This document shows, one piece after another, positions 9,547 through 19,836 of a stretch of DNA of 64,000 nucleotides. The notes beneath the pieces were generated by a model. The model saw nothing but the letters and a program-made list of their open reading frames with translations, was not told where the DNA came from and searched no databases. Location: assembly GCF_016545825.1 (NCBI RefSeq), contig NC_052619.1, forward strand, positions 34,635,803 through 34,699,802, read 5' to 3'. A program made the position numbers and the translations under genes. Source of the DNA: Eucalyptus grandis. Its lineage: Eukaryota; Streptophyta; Magnoliopsida; Myrtales; Myrtaceae. The first letter of the stretch is position 1. Each line of letters opens with the position of its first letter.

Positions 9547-12500
9547 ATGGCGGACGCGCTCTCGTCGCCGGAAGTCTCTCTCTTTCTCTCCTCATCGAGC
9601 TCAGAAGGTTCGCGTCGACGCTCGTTTCGCGAGGCTGATACAGTGCGCGGACGCCGCCGGCAATCGTTCGTGTTGACATCGCGCACTTCCATCGCCATTC
9701 GCAGGTTCGACGATGCGGCTCTCGGCCTTCTCCGGACCTTGCTGGTCTCCAAGGACGTGGACTCGGCGGTTCAAGTGCGATCGAGCCTAGAACGGTTCCT
9801 GAGATTCGAGACTCTTCGTGTACTTCGGGAGATCGTGGATGAGAGCGTCGTCCGTGTGCTTTCGGTTCTCGAGTTCCTGGTTCGAGCTTTTGCCGTCATT
9901 GGGGATTTTGAGGTCAGTGCCACCTCTTCCGTTATGCATGATTTCAAAAAAAAAAAAAAAAAAAACAAAAAATCCTGAAAGAGGAACTGATGATTTAACT
10001 TATGTATGTTTCTAAACGCACGATGAACAGATGAGCTGATTTATGTCATCGTTTCTTCTTCTTCTTCTTCTTCTTCTTCTTTGTTATGACCAATTGACCA
10101 TTTACGACGTTGAAGCCAGATCCTTGATGGAATTGTCGATGAATTAGGGCTTCCTTAGTCGAATGCTGATCACGTTCCTACAGCCTTGGATGTAGTCTTG
10201 GAGGGCCTTTTTCATTCCTTTTGTGTTTGGTTTGTATGATCTTATCAGAGTTGCTTGGCACTGAGGTACGAAGCACTTGTTTTTCGGGAAAACAAATCTG
10301 GAGTTCATCAATGGCTACAAGTTGGTCACACCGAATGGGAGAACTTTGCCAAGGATGCGCTTGACAATGGTTTTTATCCCATTGCCACAAAGGTAGCATA
10401 TTGTTGCTGCCATAGTTCCATTGACCTCTCAAAGTTTTCACTGCAATGCTGAGTGGAAAATGAAGCAATGTGCATTTCTTCAATGCCACACGGGGGGCGA
10501 TATCTATTCTCATTTCCAAATCATGGTTGGTAGCAATTTGGATAACTAGGTTTGGAACTATGCATCTTCAAGCCGATATTAGTATTCCAATGCTGTTGTA
10601 TCTTATTGACCAGATTAATTGGTACATGCTTCGAATTCTATTTGACTGGTCGAGTAAGTCGCTGTATTAAGGTGTGGTGGATCAAGACGACTACTTTGGA
10701 CTTCCTTAAGACAACTCCGTCAATAACAAAACTGTGTTTAGCTGGATACTTAGAATGCGTTGTCGGACATAGAAGTTAGTTATGAATGTATCAGTGTCTG
10801 CATTGACAAATTGCTCTCTGCCGTTCCCGTGTCGATGCATTGACAATCCAAACTAGGACAGTCAACATGAACGTGGGACTATTTAATATGTAATATACTC
10901 AATAATCCGCAGGCAGTAACAGTTTCCTCACTTTTGTCATGCAAGTCTTTTATTTATTCACCATCAAGTGTTTTTGAGGACTTCTGCCTTAAAATTAGCA
11001 TGTCTAACTTATGTGGATGCAGACCAATATGCTTTTGATGCTTTTTAAACTAGTATTACGTCCCCTGAATTATAATGTGCAGTCTTCACCATGCTTTTGG
11101 TTTTTCCCTCCTTTGCCAACCAGGCATGTGAAAATGCCCTTCTATATCTACGGAGGAGTGATACTTCTGGCTTGGAAAATTTCACTGGAGATATCCAGAG
11201 TATAGTAAGTCTCAAGGAAGTTGCTATTGCATCCACTGGTGCATGCAGTGGTATGTTGTATGTAAAGCATTAGTCTTATCTATTTTTATCTGATCTTATC
11301 TCTACTGCTTGTCCTGCCTCTATCATACTAATGGTCCATGAACATTCTCTCTTCGATATAATACTTTACTCTGCTAATGGAAGGATATAATCCATAAAAA
11401 AATTTCTCTCAATTTTCTTTCATGATGCACTTTAGGGCATGATGTTACAGTAACAGTTGACAATGTTGGTTCAAACTCATAATATTTTTATTTCTTCCTT
11501 GAAAATGTTTTGGTGAAGTTACATTATTTTTGGATGCGCCATTTAAGTTGCTCCATTTGATCAAGTCTGTATGTAAGTATTCTTTGCGCTGAGCGCTTAT
11601 GGAGAATGGTCGAGGGAGTGGAAGAAATCGACGGTCGTCATTCTGCTGTATTCAAAGACTACAGAGCTTTGAGTGGAAATCTAATTTTTTATGGAATTTA
11701 TTAGACAAACTGATATAGATAAACAGAGACAGCTGTTGAACCTGTTCCCTTCGCCTATTCCAACTTTTGCCAGTAGGGATAAATGTATCCCTTGGCTCAT
11801 AGTAGTGATGACAGCTAAGTAAATGAACCTGAAATTAGATGTGATGATGAAGAAGTACCCTGGTTGTATTATTTAATTGTCCTTTGTTGACCTACAAGAC
11901 AACATCGTTGTTAAAGATTTTGCACAGCATTCTCTAAGTTACTTCCTTTACTTTTTGATCAATTCTGATTCTCAACATGCAAAGTTGTTCTTTTCGTTGA
12001 AAATAAAAAATTGTAGGTAGCCAGGTCTTGGGCATACTTATATCACTTGAATTAAAATACTTCCCAATGTTGAGTGAACCACGCATCAAGTTTAGAAACA
12101 GCTTGTCGGTGCTGCTGCACTTGCAATTTGCTGGTCAATATTTATGGAGTCACATGTTCCCTCTTTAGCAGATTTCACCATCTTTAAGTCAGCAGTGATG
12201 TTCATCAATATGAAGACTGAATATCACAGTGTGTCTAGGAAATATTTGATTGTATGGAGCGTCAGATGTGAATTTCTGTTGATTAAACTCTCCATGTAGA
12301 AAGTTTGTCTCGGATGTTACCATAAGAATTTTGGGACTTATTTCAATCTTGACTTGGGACCACTAGCACTTATTTGATTGGTGAGTGCCTTCAACTGCAT
12401 TTTAATAAGCTCTTTGCAGCGAATGGAATTCTAAGCATAGTCATTCTGTTGTTTGACTCATCTGGGTATGTACAGTTCAGGCAAAGGCAGTGAAATATTT

Positions 12501-12660
12501 GAAGAGGAAAGAAATGGAGAGAAGCAAACAGCAAGCTTCTACATTAAGAGAAATCCATCCCGTTGCAAGTGTTCTGTTTAGAGATGGTATTAAGAAGCGT
12601 AATGCAAGGAAATTTTCAGAATGCCAAGCTTTAAGGTCAGATGCGAGAAACTCACACTAA
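9547..12660 (+). CDS. DFO: DOUBLE-STRAND BREAK FORMATION-like protein
   Basis: CDS join(9547..9912, 10249..10392, 11124..11250, 12476..12660), 273 residues, all introns GT-AG with consistent phases. Key stretches: IRRFDDAALGLLRTLLVSKDV and VRSSLERFLRFETLRVLREI (exon 1), SCLALRYEALV and HTEWENFAKDALDNGFYPIA (exon 2), ACENALLYLRRSD (exon 3), VQAKAVKYLKRKE (exon 4), ending ARNSH. From memory these match Arabidopsis DFO (At1g07060), a plant-specific nuclear protein required for SPO11-dependent meiotic double-strand breaks; it has no known catalytic domain. The first 50 residues are Ser/Arg-rich and unlike the family, so the true start could be later or a small 5' intron could exist. Intron 1 holds a poly(A) run and a (CTT)n. 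No disabling change seen. Confidence 0.8.
10052..10082 (+). repeat. (CTT)n microsatellite in DFO intron 1
   Basis: About ten CTT/TTC units in the first intron. A run of about twenty A lies at 9945-9965 in the same intron. Both are non-coding. Confidence 0.9.
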
Positions 12661-14165
12661 AATTTCAGGTTCCATGTAGTCTCCTAGCCTTGCACATACG
12701 GGTGTAATTGTAATGGTCCATTTCCTGAATATAAAATGATTTGAAAGAAGTTTAAGTTGTAACCTTGACCCTCTATGTGAAGAGATGGTGCGGTTTCAAC
12801 TTTTTAAGAACTCGCCATATATTGATCATATATATCTGATAAGATCCAGGTTGCTTGATTTGTGGCTACATTATTTATCAATGGGGACTACTGCTGCATC
12901 AATGCTGTGTTATCATGTCCAAAAAGCATCTTTGTATGGTGTTGTTGGTCCTTTTGAAATGATATATGGCACTTTAAACTTCTTTCAAATGTTATGAACT
13001 CTCAAATACAAGATGGATGGACTTGTGGATATGGAGCCTGGCCAAGGAATTGTGTTCAGAGTAGACGAGACCACATTTCTGGTTCTTCCGTTAGTCTGAG
13101 TTACAGCTTGAAGTTCATAATAGTTGAATTTCAAACGGGTATTGCTTATGCAGTCAAATATTACAAAGGCAGAGTGTTCACACTAGCTGAATCGTGTGGG
13201 CCACGACACAATGTCGGTCCTTCACCAAACGTGCATTTCCTTTCTAGGTTGTCTACTTCAAAGAAGTCTGAGCACCTGAACTGCTAGAACTGAGGGGCAA
13301 TTACGAGACAAGGGGTATGGGAAACAAATGAGCTGGGTCAAGCCATGGGTATCATGCGCTTGTTGCTTCATCCGAGTCTAATATCTGTTCTCTCGTGATG
13401 GGAGATCATGAGAACTCCAAATTTGAATTTCCACCGGTCAATTTTGGAGAAAGCCTTTTGTCTCCGTTTCTTTCGGTTTTTTTTTTTTTTGGGTGAAGAT
13501 TTTGTCCCTGTTGAATGCTGTGAAGGTCATAGCAATTCTGCTTAAGACCCCTTCTCTCTCTCATTACATAAGACTGCCATTCTCAAACTTTGCTCCTCAG
13601 CTGCACCCGTTTTTCAGAGTTGAGGAACTTGCGTCCCCGTTTGCGTTGAAGTTCGCACGTTCTCTACAGCGGTTAGAGACGACTGTCCTCCTAGTGTTTT
13701 CACGAAGCTTAAAATCAACGTACCAGTTTCTCACCGTCCAAGGCGTTCCCGAGTTTTCCGCTTTCCTAGCGGGGCTTTAGGGTTTGAAAGGTTGGTGAAC
13801 GCGTTTCGCGAGGTGGCAAACCCGCTGAAAGGAGTTCAGCCCAAGCCTTTCGTTTTCGCCTTTCTGAAATCTAACCGTACACCTATAATAAAATGAACAG
13901 CTGTCTGGTGAGGACGATAATACCATTGGCGCAATTTTCTTGACAATCAGTTCAACACCGAATGCCCCCGATGAGGTGCGAATCAACTCGGTTTCCCAGA
14001 ATTTGCGAAAGAGAAAATATTGTTTTATTCTCATTTACTAGCAAATTATTAGCTTGCGGTCCTTTTGACGAAATCAGTGGGAAAGAATTGCAGCATAAGG
14101 TTGAAAGTTCAGCGTCCAATTAGTCTATGTGCAGACTATGTGTCTCTCAACAATGTGTAAATATT
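12661..14165. other. DFO 3' flank and unassigned sequence
   Basis: An 'AATATAAAAT' near 12729 may act in DFO polyadenylation. Between 12780 and 13290 are frames of 70-97 codons with no known motif. 13490-14030 is of more balanced composition and could be an exon or promoter of something, but neither strand gives a recognisable protein. I see no supportable gene here. Confidence 0.4.
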
Positions 14166-14169
14166 TTGA

Positions 14170-14920
14170 AAGTGCATTTGAATTCTTAAACTTGCAAAAA
14201 GTACAATTAAATCTTAAAACATTTTAAATTGGTGCAATTGAGTTTTGTTAACTCTGTCCAATTTGATTGATGGAAATTGCTGACTTGTTTTTTTTTCATT
14301 ATTATTTTTCTATCTTACATTGTTGGCGTACCTACAATGATATCGTTTGGATCCAAATCTGATTTTTATATATTTTTAAAATTAAAATAAAAAGCTAAAT
14401 TGTAATTATTAATTTTTTTTAAAGGAGAAGGGTGAGAATGCAGCCCTCAACCGTTGCTGCCCCCACCATTGCTACGAAGGGCCAATGAGAGTGGGGAATG
14501 GCTGACCTCACTTGCTATGACCCTTGCCTATTGTTGGTGAGGGTTGCCATTCACTGGTCAAGACCCGACGAACCCCATCAACCATCCTCCACTGTTGCTA
14601 GCTCTTCCTAGCAATGGTGGGCGGCAATGGCGACGAGCTTGCAACCCTTAGCCGCCTAGTTTATCACCCTCTCTTTATATGTATATTAGTTTATTTTTAA
14701 ATTTAATTTCACTAAAATTCGAATTAAAAAATTGGACTAAAATGATATCATTCTACTGTATGTTTCATGTTTTTAGCCATGTCATCGTCATGTAAGGGAG
14801 AGAAAATATTAAAAATAACCACATTGACATTTTCTATTAACTAAGTTGGATGAAGTTAATAAAATAACTTGATTGCATCAATTTGATAGACTTCCATTAC
14901 TCTTATTCCTAAACATTAAT
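14170..14920. mobile_element. MITE-like element with long inverted arms
   Basis: The left arm ('TTTAAATTGGTGCAATTGAG', then GTTAACTCTGTCCAA) reappears in reverse complement at about 14820-14900 ('CAAATTGATGCAATCAAG', then ATTAACTTCATCCAA). The arms are about 100 bp and imperfect. Between them lies a short A/T-rich linker and a GC-richer core (14430-14660) with repeated AACCCTC and GGGTTGCC-type words. No coding capacity. Exact ends and target duplication could not be fixed. Confidence 0.6.
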
Positions 14921-15529
14921 ATCAAAACGCACATGTGCAAAAGAAACAAATGAGAAAATAGTCCTGGTCATAAGTCAAGCTGTTTTACCAAGTCATTTGA
15001 AATTGTCATCAGAATATTCCTTCGATGCCATAAACAAATCCAACTGCAACTATGATAAAATATCTACTAAAGATGGTTGCTGATTTAACATTTGGTAAGA
15101 ACTCTTAAATATTGGGTCATTTCCTCTAAATCGACTCTTTTGAGCACATAATCAATTTGCACCAGGAATGACCGTCCTACTGTTTCACAAACACTGGGCA
15201 ATTACTATAATTCACACATTTTGTGTGTTCCTCTGGCAGTCTCAAAAGATTATTCGATCTCAAGGATTGATATAAAAAGCTTAATTTGTGTTCCTAAGAC
15301 GGCGACCGTGGTTTCTTGTAAGTGAAATATATGAACTCTACCAACTTTTATGTCCTGAGAGTCATTTTCACAGAATTTCATATATTATCACACGATTTGG
15401 AAGAACAATGTTTACGAATACTTAAGGCCACCTATTAGTTTTTAGTTTGTAAGTTAAAGTTACTTATTGCGCATGAGGTTAAATGCTCATGTGTGCAAGC
15501 TTAAAAGACGTAGGCTCGAATCGTTTTGT

Positions 15530-16215
15530 GAAAAGTTGCGTTTTAGAAAATATTTTTCAAAAGTCACTTTTTTAAGAAAATGATAGTATTTTTGATGTTT
15601 CACTAGAACCTGAAAGTAATTAAAAATATTTTTGCCGTTTGGTGTTGAAAATTTGATTTGATTTTCCTCCTTCCATTGCTTTTCATAATTTTTAAAATTA
15701 TTCTTAAAAAATAAAATTTCCCTTTTTCTTCCCTTTTTTCCTACTTCTTCTTCTTCGATTAATCGCAAGTCACATCAATGATTGGCGACCGGCCACAAAC
15801 TTGCTAGATTTCAGCAAGCTTGAGCTGTGGCGAGGCTTACGCTACCGACCTTGGGTGAGCTCGAGGCTTGTGTTTGTGATCTAGTGAGTGGTGAGCATGC
15901 CTGTGGCTGGTGATCGACTAAAGAAGGGGATAAGATAAAATAAAGAAAGAAAGGAAAAAGAGAAAAATAATATTTGAATATTTGAATTTTTTAAAAAGAA
16001 AGAAGAAAAAAAGAAAGAAGAGGGGACTCCATGGCCATCCTAAAAGGTGAAGTAAGAGAGTGAGTGATGAAAATATTTTTCGGAAAAAATATATATTTTC
16101 TCATATTTCAGAAGACATTTTTGTTGATGGAAAATATTTTTCTCAATTAGTTCTTTTTCGAGAATCAATTATAAAAAAATGAAAAATATTTTTCAAGTTG
16201 TTTTGGTGAAATCAA
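15530..16215. mobile_element. MITE-like AT-rich element with GC-rich core
   Basis: Both ends contain 'GAAAATATTTTTC' palindromic words in inverted arrangement (15546-15560 and 16180-16195), enclosing pyrimidine- and purine-rich tracts and a GC-richer core at 15775-15915. Related words occur at 9060-9240. This resembles non-coding MITEs; terminal repeats are too degenerate to delimit precisely. Confidence 0.45.
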
Positions 16216-17137
16216 CGGACCTGTTTTAGTTGGGTTAAAGGAAGAGTCGTGAATCAAACGCCGACAAAAGCAATGATTCCCGTGGGCCGTCGTCCAAGAC
16301 CAAGAGGTGCAGTCAGGGCATGACACGTGCACGTCGTGTTCCTCAGAGGACAACAGCGGCGCTCGTATGAACGCATAAGCCCAATTTAAGAATGTCTGGC
16401 GTGCTGCTCTTATAGATGTGCCACGATTTTTATGCTCTTATAGATGTGCCACAAAGTGGTACGACGATTGCAATGAAGGTGTCTCGGTAAAGGTAGTATT
16501 TTGGTTCGTTAAATGTGGCTGAGATCCTACCTTTGGGAAACACATGATTGGCTATGGTAATTCTACTTCTTGTGGCATGACAATCGGCATCCGCATGGCA
16601 TCTTAGCTGATAAACATCTTGTAGTGGGTTGTTCGTGTGGCTCAAATATTGCCGCAGATGCTGAGGTTTCTTCTGTGATTTGAGTACTCTCAATGGTTCT
16701 ACCCTCATGCCAGATCAGAGGACTCAGCAGCTATCCAAGCAGCTCCTTGTGGTGCCATTTAACCTAGTATTTAACGTGAAGATAAAGAGTGATCTGTACC
16801 AGAACCGCCAGTGGACTGTTTAGTTCAGGAAATGCTCGGCATATTGTGATGAAAAGAAGTAATAAAGTGGAGGCATAGTCTCTTGTGGTTCTTTCCCAAT
16901 ATTCGCGGAGTTAGCTCCCTAAAGTGAATGGCTGTGCATGATTAGCTTCCTACATTTCTTTTTTTCCTTGCCGGTGGTAACCTTCCGACTTTGGAAAGAA
17001 TAAGGAGACAGATGATCAGGTACTACTTGTCCTCTCCGTCGATGCACATTGGCGTTTTCAACAAGCATGTCTGAAAACCTTTGCCCCTCAGAACTTGGCT
17101 TAACCGGGTCACCTCAGCAGTCCAATCACCAGGCTGT
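16216..17137. other. Unassigned, includes an 18-bp direct repeat
   Basis: No recognised gene. A perfect 18-bp direct repeat (CTCTTATAGATGTGCCAC) occurs near 16408 and 16434, separated by 8 bases. A 92-codon minus-strand frame at 16430-16708 has no family resemblance. The interval is the downstream side of the orphan exon at 17138-17207. Confidence 0.4.
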
Positions 17138-17207
17138 CTTGTAATCAAACACGAACTCGTAGCCTCGTTTCATAAGACGAGCGTGCACCTCATCCACATC
17201 ATTCTGC
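17138..17207 (-). pseudogene. Orphan terminal exon, unknown protein
   Basis: On the minus strand a good acceptor (TGATTATGCAG) precedes an open frame of about 24 codons, beginning DVDEVHARLMKRGYEFV and ending KTAW before a TGA. The protein-like composition and splice acceptor suggest the last exon of a gene whose upstream exons should lie above 17220 but are not recognisable. The adjacent duplicated segment (17256-17482) can encode a second protein-like stretch (IDPQLEIDPKHLDLVLLRAK) on the same strand. I do not recognise the family. It may be a gene fragment. Confidence 0.35.
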
Positions 17208-17255
17208 ATAATCAATCATTATCTTACTGTTAGATGGAGGATGCACTAGCGCAAG

Positions 17256-17477
17256 GCTTCCCCGTAGCTCATAGACGGTAACATTAGCGATGACTCATCT
17301 GCACAAGTTTAGCACGCAAGAGAACCAAATCGAGATGCTTAGGGTCAATTTCGAGCTGAGGATCTATATGCTTCCCGTAGCTCATAGACGGTAAGATTAG
17401 CAATGGCTCATCTGCACAAGTTTCGCACGCAAGAGAACCAAATTGAGATGCTTAGGGTTAATTTCGAGCTGAGGATC

Positions 17478-17482
<5 letters not shown>
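17256..17482. repeat. 113-bp tandem duplication
   Basis: Copy 1 (17256-17369) and copy 2 (17370-17482) match over their whole length with only a few substitutions and one single-base indel, from 'GCTTCCCCGTAGCTC' to 'GAGGATCTATAT'. Copy 2 is followed immediately by a (GA)n microsatellite. Low divergence points to a fairly recent duplication. Confidence 0.95.

Positions 17483-17519
<37 letters not shown>
17483..17519 (+). repeat. (GA)n microsatellite
   Basis: About 18 GA units directly following the second copy of the 113-bp duplication. Confidence 0.95.
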
Positions 17520-17523
<4 letters not shown>

Positions 17524-18265
17524 ATGAGAAGATTCACCAGCGATTAGCGAGTATTCACATTGGATCTAGCTAGAGATGTCACGAAGTATTGGACATAAAG
17601 TCATGGTTTCATGGTTAGATTTCAAAAATTTCATATATGTGAACTTTAGGTAGAAAGTAAAGTCAAGTGTGAAATGGATCATTACTCTCGAGATAAGATT
17701 GGGTTCTTCAATATATTTGACATTATCTAATCAACCACCTTCAAATTGGAAGTTAAGGCGATTCAATTGAAAAAGGGATTACACACGGAAGGCAGGTCAA
17801 TTAAATGGATCATTGTATAGATGTGGAGAGAGTCAAAGAAGAACGTGGGAACTACACAAGTGCATGGATCGAGATTGCCAACCCATCACGCGCCTAGGCG
17901 GTGGTCGACTCTCTCCATCCATCCCGTTGCTTGTGTCTTTAATTTAAAAAAAAAAAAGAAAAGAAAAAGAAAAACCTAGTCTCCGTCTGCGATCTAGCTA
18001 GTTCGTTTTCTAATCGAGTAATTATGATGGTGTTTTAGATTTCAAAACGATGCATGTGCATCCAATTTATGTACTGCAGCAGGCTAGGGGAAAACACGTC
18101 CACGCTGTCACCTTCGCTCTCTAGTATAAATGGCCATTTCCATGCCCTTTTGTCTTCAGCTCTAAGCTTGCAACATTGTGCTGCTGCAACATATGCTGAG
18201 TGTCTGGCTTCGTCTTTCATCAAGACGAGCAAGTGTCGCAATACTCACAACCGGGGAAAGGAATT
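17520..18265. other. Intergenic and promoter side of the LBD locus
   Basis: No gene seen. 'TAGTATAAATGG' at about 18122-18133 is a good TATA box about 135 bases upstream of the LBD start codon. A poly(A)/(GAAAA) tract lies at 17945-17975. Confidence 0.5.
18122..18132 (+). promoter_or_regulatory. TATA box of the LBD locus
   Basis: 'AGTATAAATGG' about 135 bases before the ATG at 18266, an ordinary distance for a plant core promoter plus 5' UTR. Supported only by motif and position. Confidence 0.5.
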
Positions 18266-18431
18266 ATGGGAGGATCGTCGGGATCTTCGCCATGTGCTTC
18301 CTGCAAGCTGTTGAGACGCCGCTGCTCAAGGATTGCATCTTCGCTCCATATTTCCCACCCCACGACCCTCATAAGTTTGCCATTGTTCATAAGGTCTTTG
18401 GTGCCCAGTAATCTCAGCAAATATTTGCAGG

Positions 18432-18462
<31 letters not shown>

Positions 18463-19084
18463 TGTGGATGTGCAGCCCTCATTAAACACCCCACCTTCCA
18501 GTGTGTGTGATCCGAAGTAGTTACCTATTTTCTAGGTCGATTGATTCATGTCGAGTAAGAGCAACTGTACTTTTGGCCTTTAGGTACAGATGTGACCTAG
18601 TGCTGGTGGTGCACTCATTTTTTTTTTTTTTCCAGATCTATCGATACAACAATGGTGGACTATAGAATATGCGTTGATATATATGGTTAATTAGATCAAC
18701 CCAGATGATTTCAGTAACTGTCATAGGGCAGTTTCAGTTTCCTCCAGAGTAATTCCAGAGCCTGAGGCAATCCGGGTTTTACTTTTTGCAGGAACTTCCG
18801 GTGAATCAGAGGAGATGCGGTGAGCAGTTTTAGGGTGTACGAGGCAAATGCAAGGGTGAGAGACCCAGTATATGGGTGCGTAGGCACGATATCTTACTTG
18901 CAGAATCAAGTGTCTGAATTGCAGCTTCAGCTTGCAGCGGCCCAAGCCAGAAGTTCTTTCCATGCAAATGCACCAAAAGCCACATCTTGTACAACAAGAT
19001 AGGGAGACGTCTTTTCTCGGCTGGGGACAACTTCAACAGCGTGTCACACTATATTGCCGCCAGTGTAATCCAGGATCCTCTTAA
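18266..19084 (+). pseudogene. LBD: LOB-domain (LBD) factor with frameshifts
   Basis: Two exons (18266-18430; 18792-19084) separated by a GT-AG intron at the position typical of LBD genes. Exon 1 starts MGGSSGSSPCASCKLLRRRC, the LOB-domain zinc block (CX2CX6CX3C); exon 2 carries ELPVNQR, VYEANARVRDPVYGCVG, and the leucine-zipper-like QNQVSELQLQLAAAQ. LBD proteins are plant transcription factors controlling organ boundaries and vascular development; this looks like the LBD12/LBD4 group. The frame is broken four times: one base lost near 18326, one gained near 18405 (restoring frame), two lost near 18813, one gained near 18949. No base substitution creates a stop. It is either a young pseudogene or a correct gene with consensus errors. 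Confidence 0.88.
18431..18457 (+). repeat. (CT)n at the LBD intron donor
   Basis: A CT run beginning at the GT donor of the intron. It could influence donor use but is otherwise unremarkable. Confidence 0.9.
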
Positions 19085-19836
19085 GAGAGAGTCCTTTCGA
19101 CTTAACTTCTCTTGTGGTGATTAAAATGACAAGTTCCACTTGTTTCAGAGTTATATTTTTTTTCCTCCACGTCTTCCCTCAGTATCCTTGATATTTAAAA
19201 TCCCAATCGGAAAGTCTCAGACAAGTCTTACGTGAACTTGTACTCTCTAAAAGGGCATAGTACATGCATGTGTACAGAAGCCCCCTTTAGTGGGAATTGA
19301 TTATGCGCAATTGCTAAGAAGGGGATATCCAGTGATCGAAAGTCCGAGATCCTGCGTGTGTGCGCGCGTTTTATGTGGTTCACGCTCCCTCTAGCAAATG
19401 AAAGGGCCAAGTCTGGTCTCTAAGTCAATGAATCCACTGGGGGTACGATTTTTGCAATTAGAGATTGATAAACACATTACACAATTATCTACCCATCTGT
19501 ACTGGGTCATCGAGGGAAGACGCACGATGAAGTGGTCTTTCAAGTCCTACTCTAGTTATCAAAAACTGACAAGAAGTCAGTCATTTCAGACAGCAATAGT
19601 TTACGACTTGATAGTCTTTTTATATGTGAGGCAGCAAATAGACGAAAATGGAATTAAAATCTAGACAATGACAAACTCCTGCAAATTGCAGCGTGACGTA
19701 TACAGCCAGGCATGAATTAAGATACTGCCAGTCGAGAATAAGCTTCATATTGGACACCTATGGGACCTGTAAATAAAGCTCCCATACCCATGATGTTACT
19801 ATCTAGTTCTAAACTAACATGATCTCATGGTGAAGG
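19085..19836. other. Intergenic between LBD and FRO
   Basis: Convergent 3' flanks of the LBD (plus) and FRO (minus) loci. Only short frames occur (up to 88 codons at 19398-19664), without recognisable motifs. Nothing else seen. Confidence 0.5.

Noticed and set aside
15480..15535. tRNA-like T-loop words (GGCTCGAATCG)
   Set aside because: No cloverleaf could be built around it by eye; stems do not pair.
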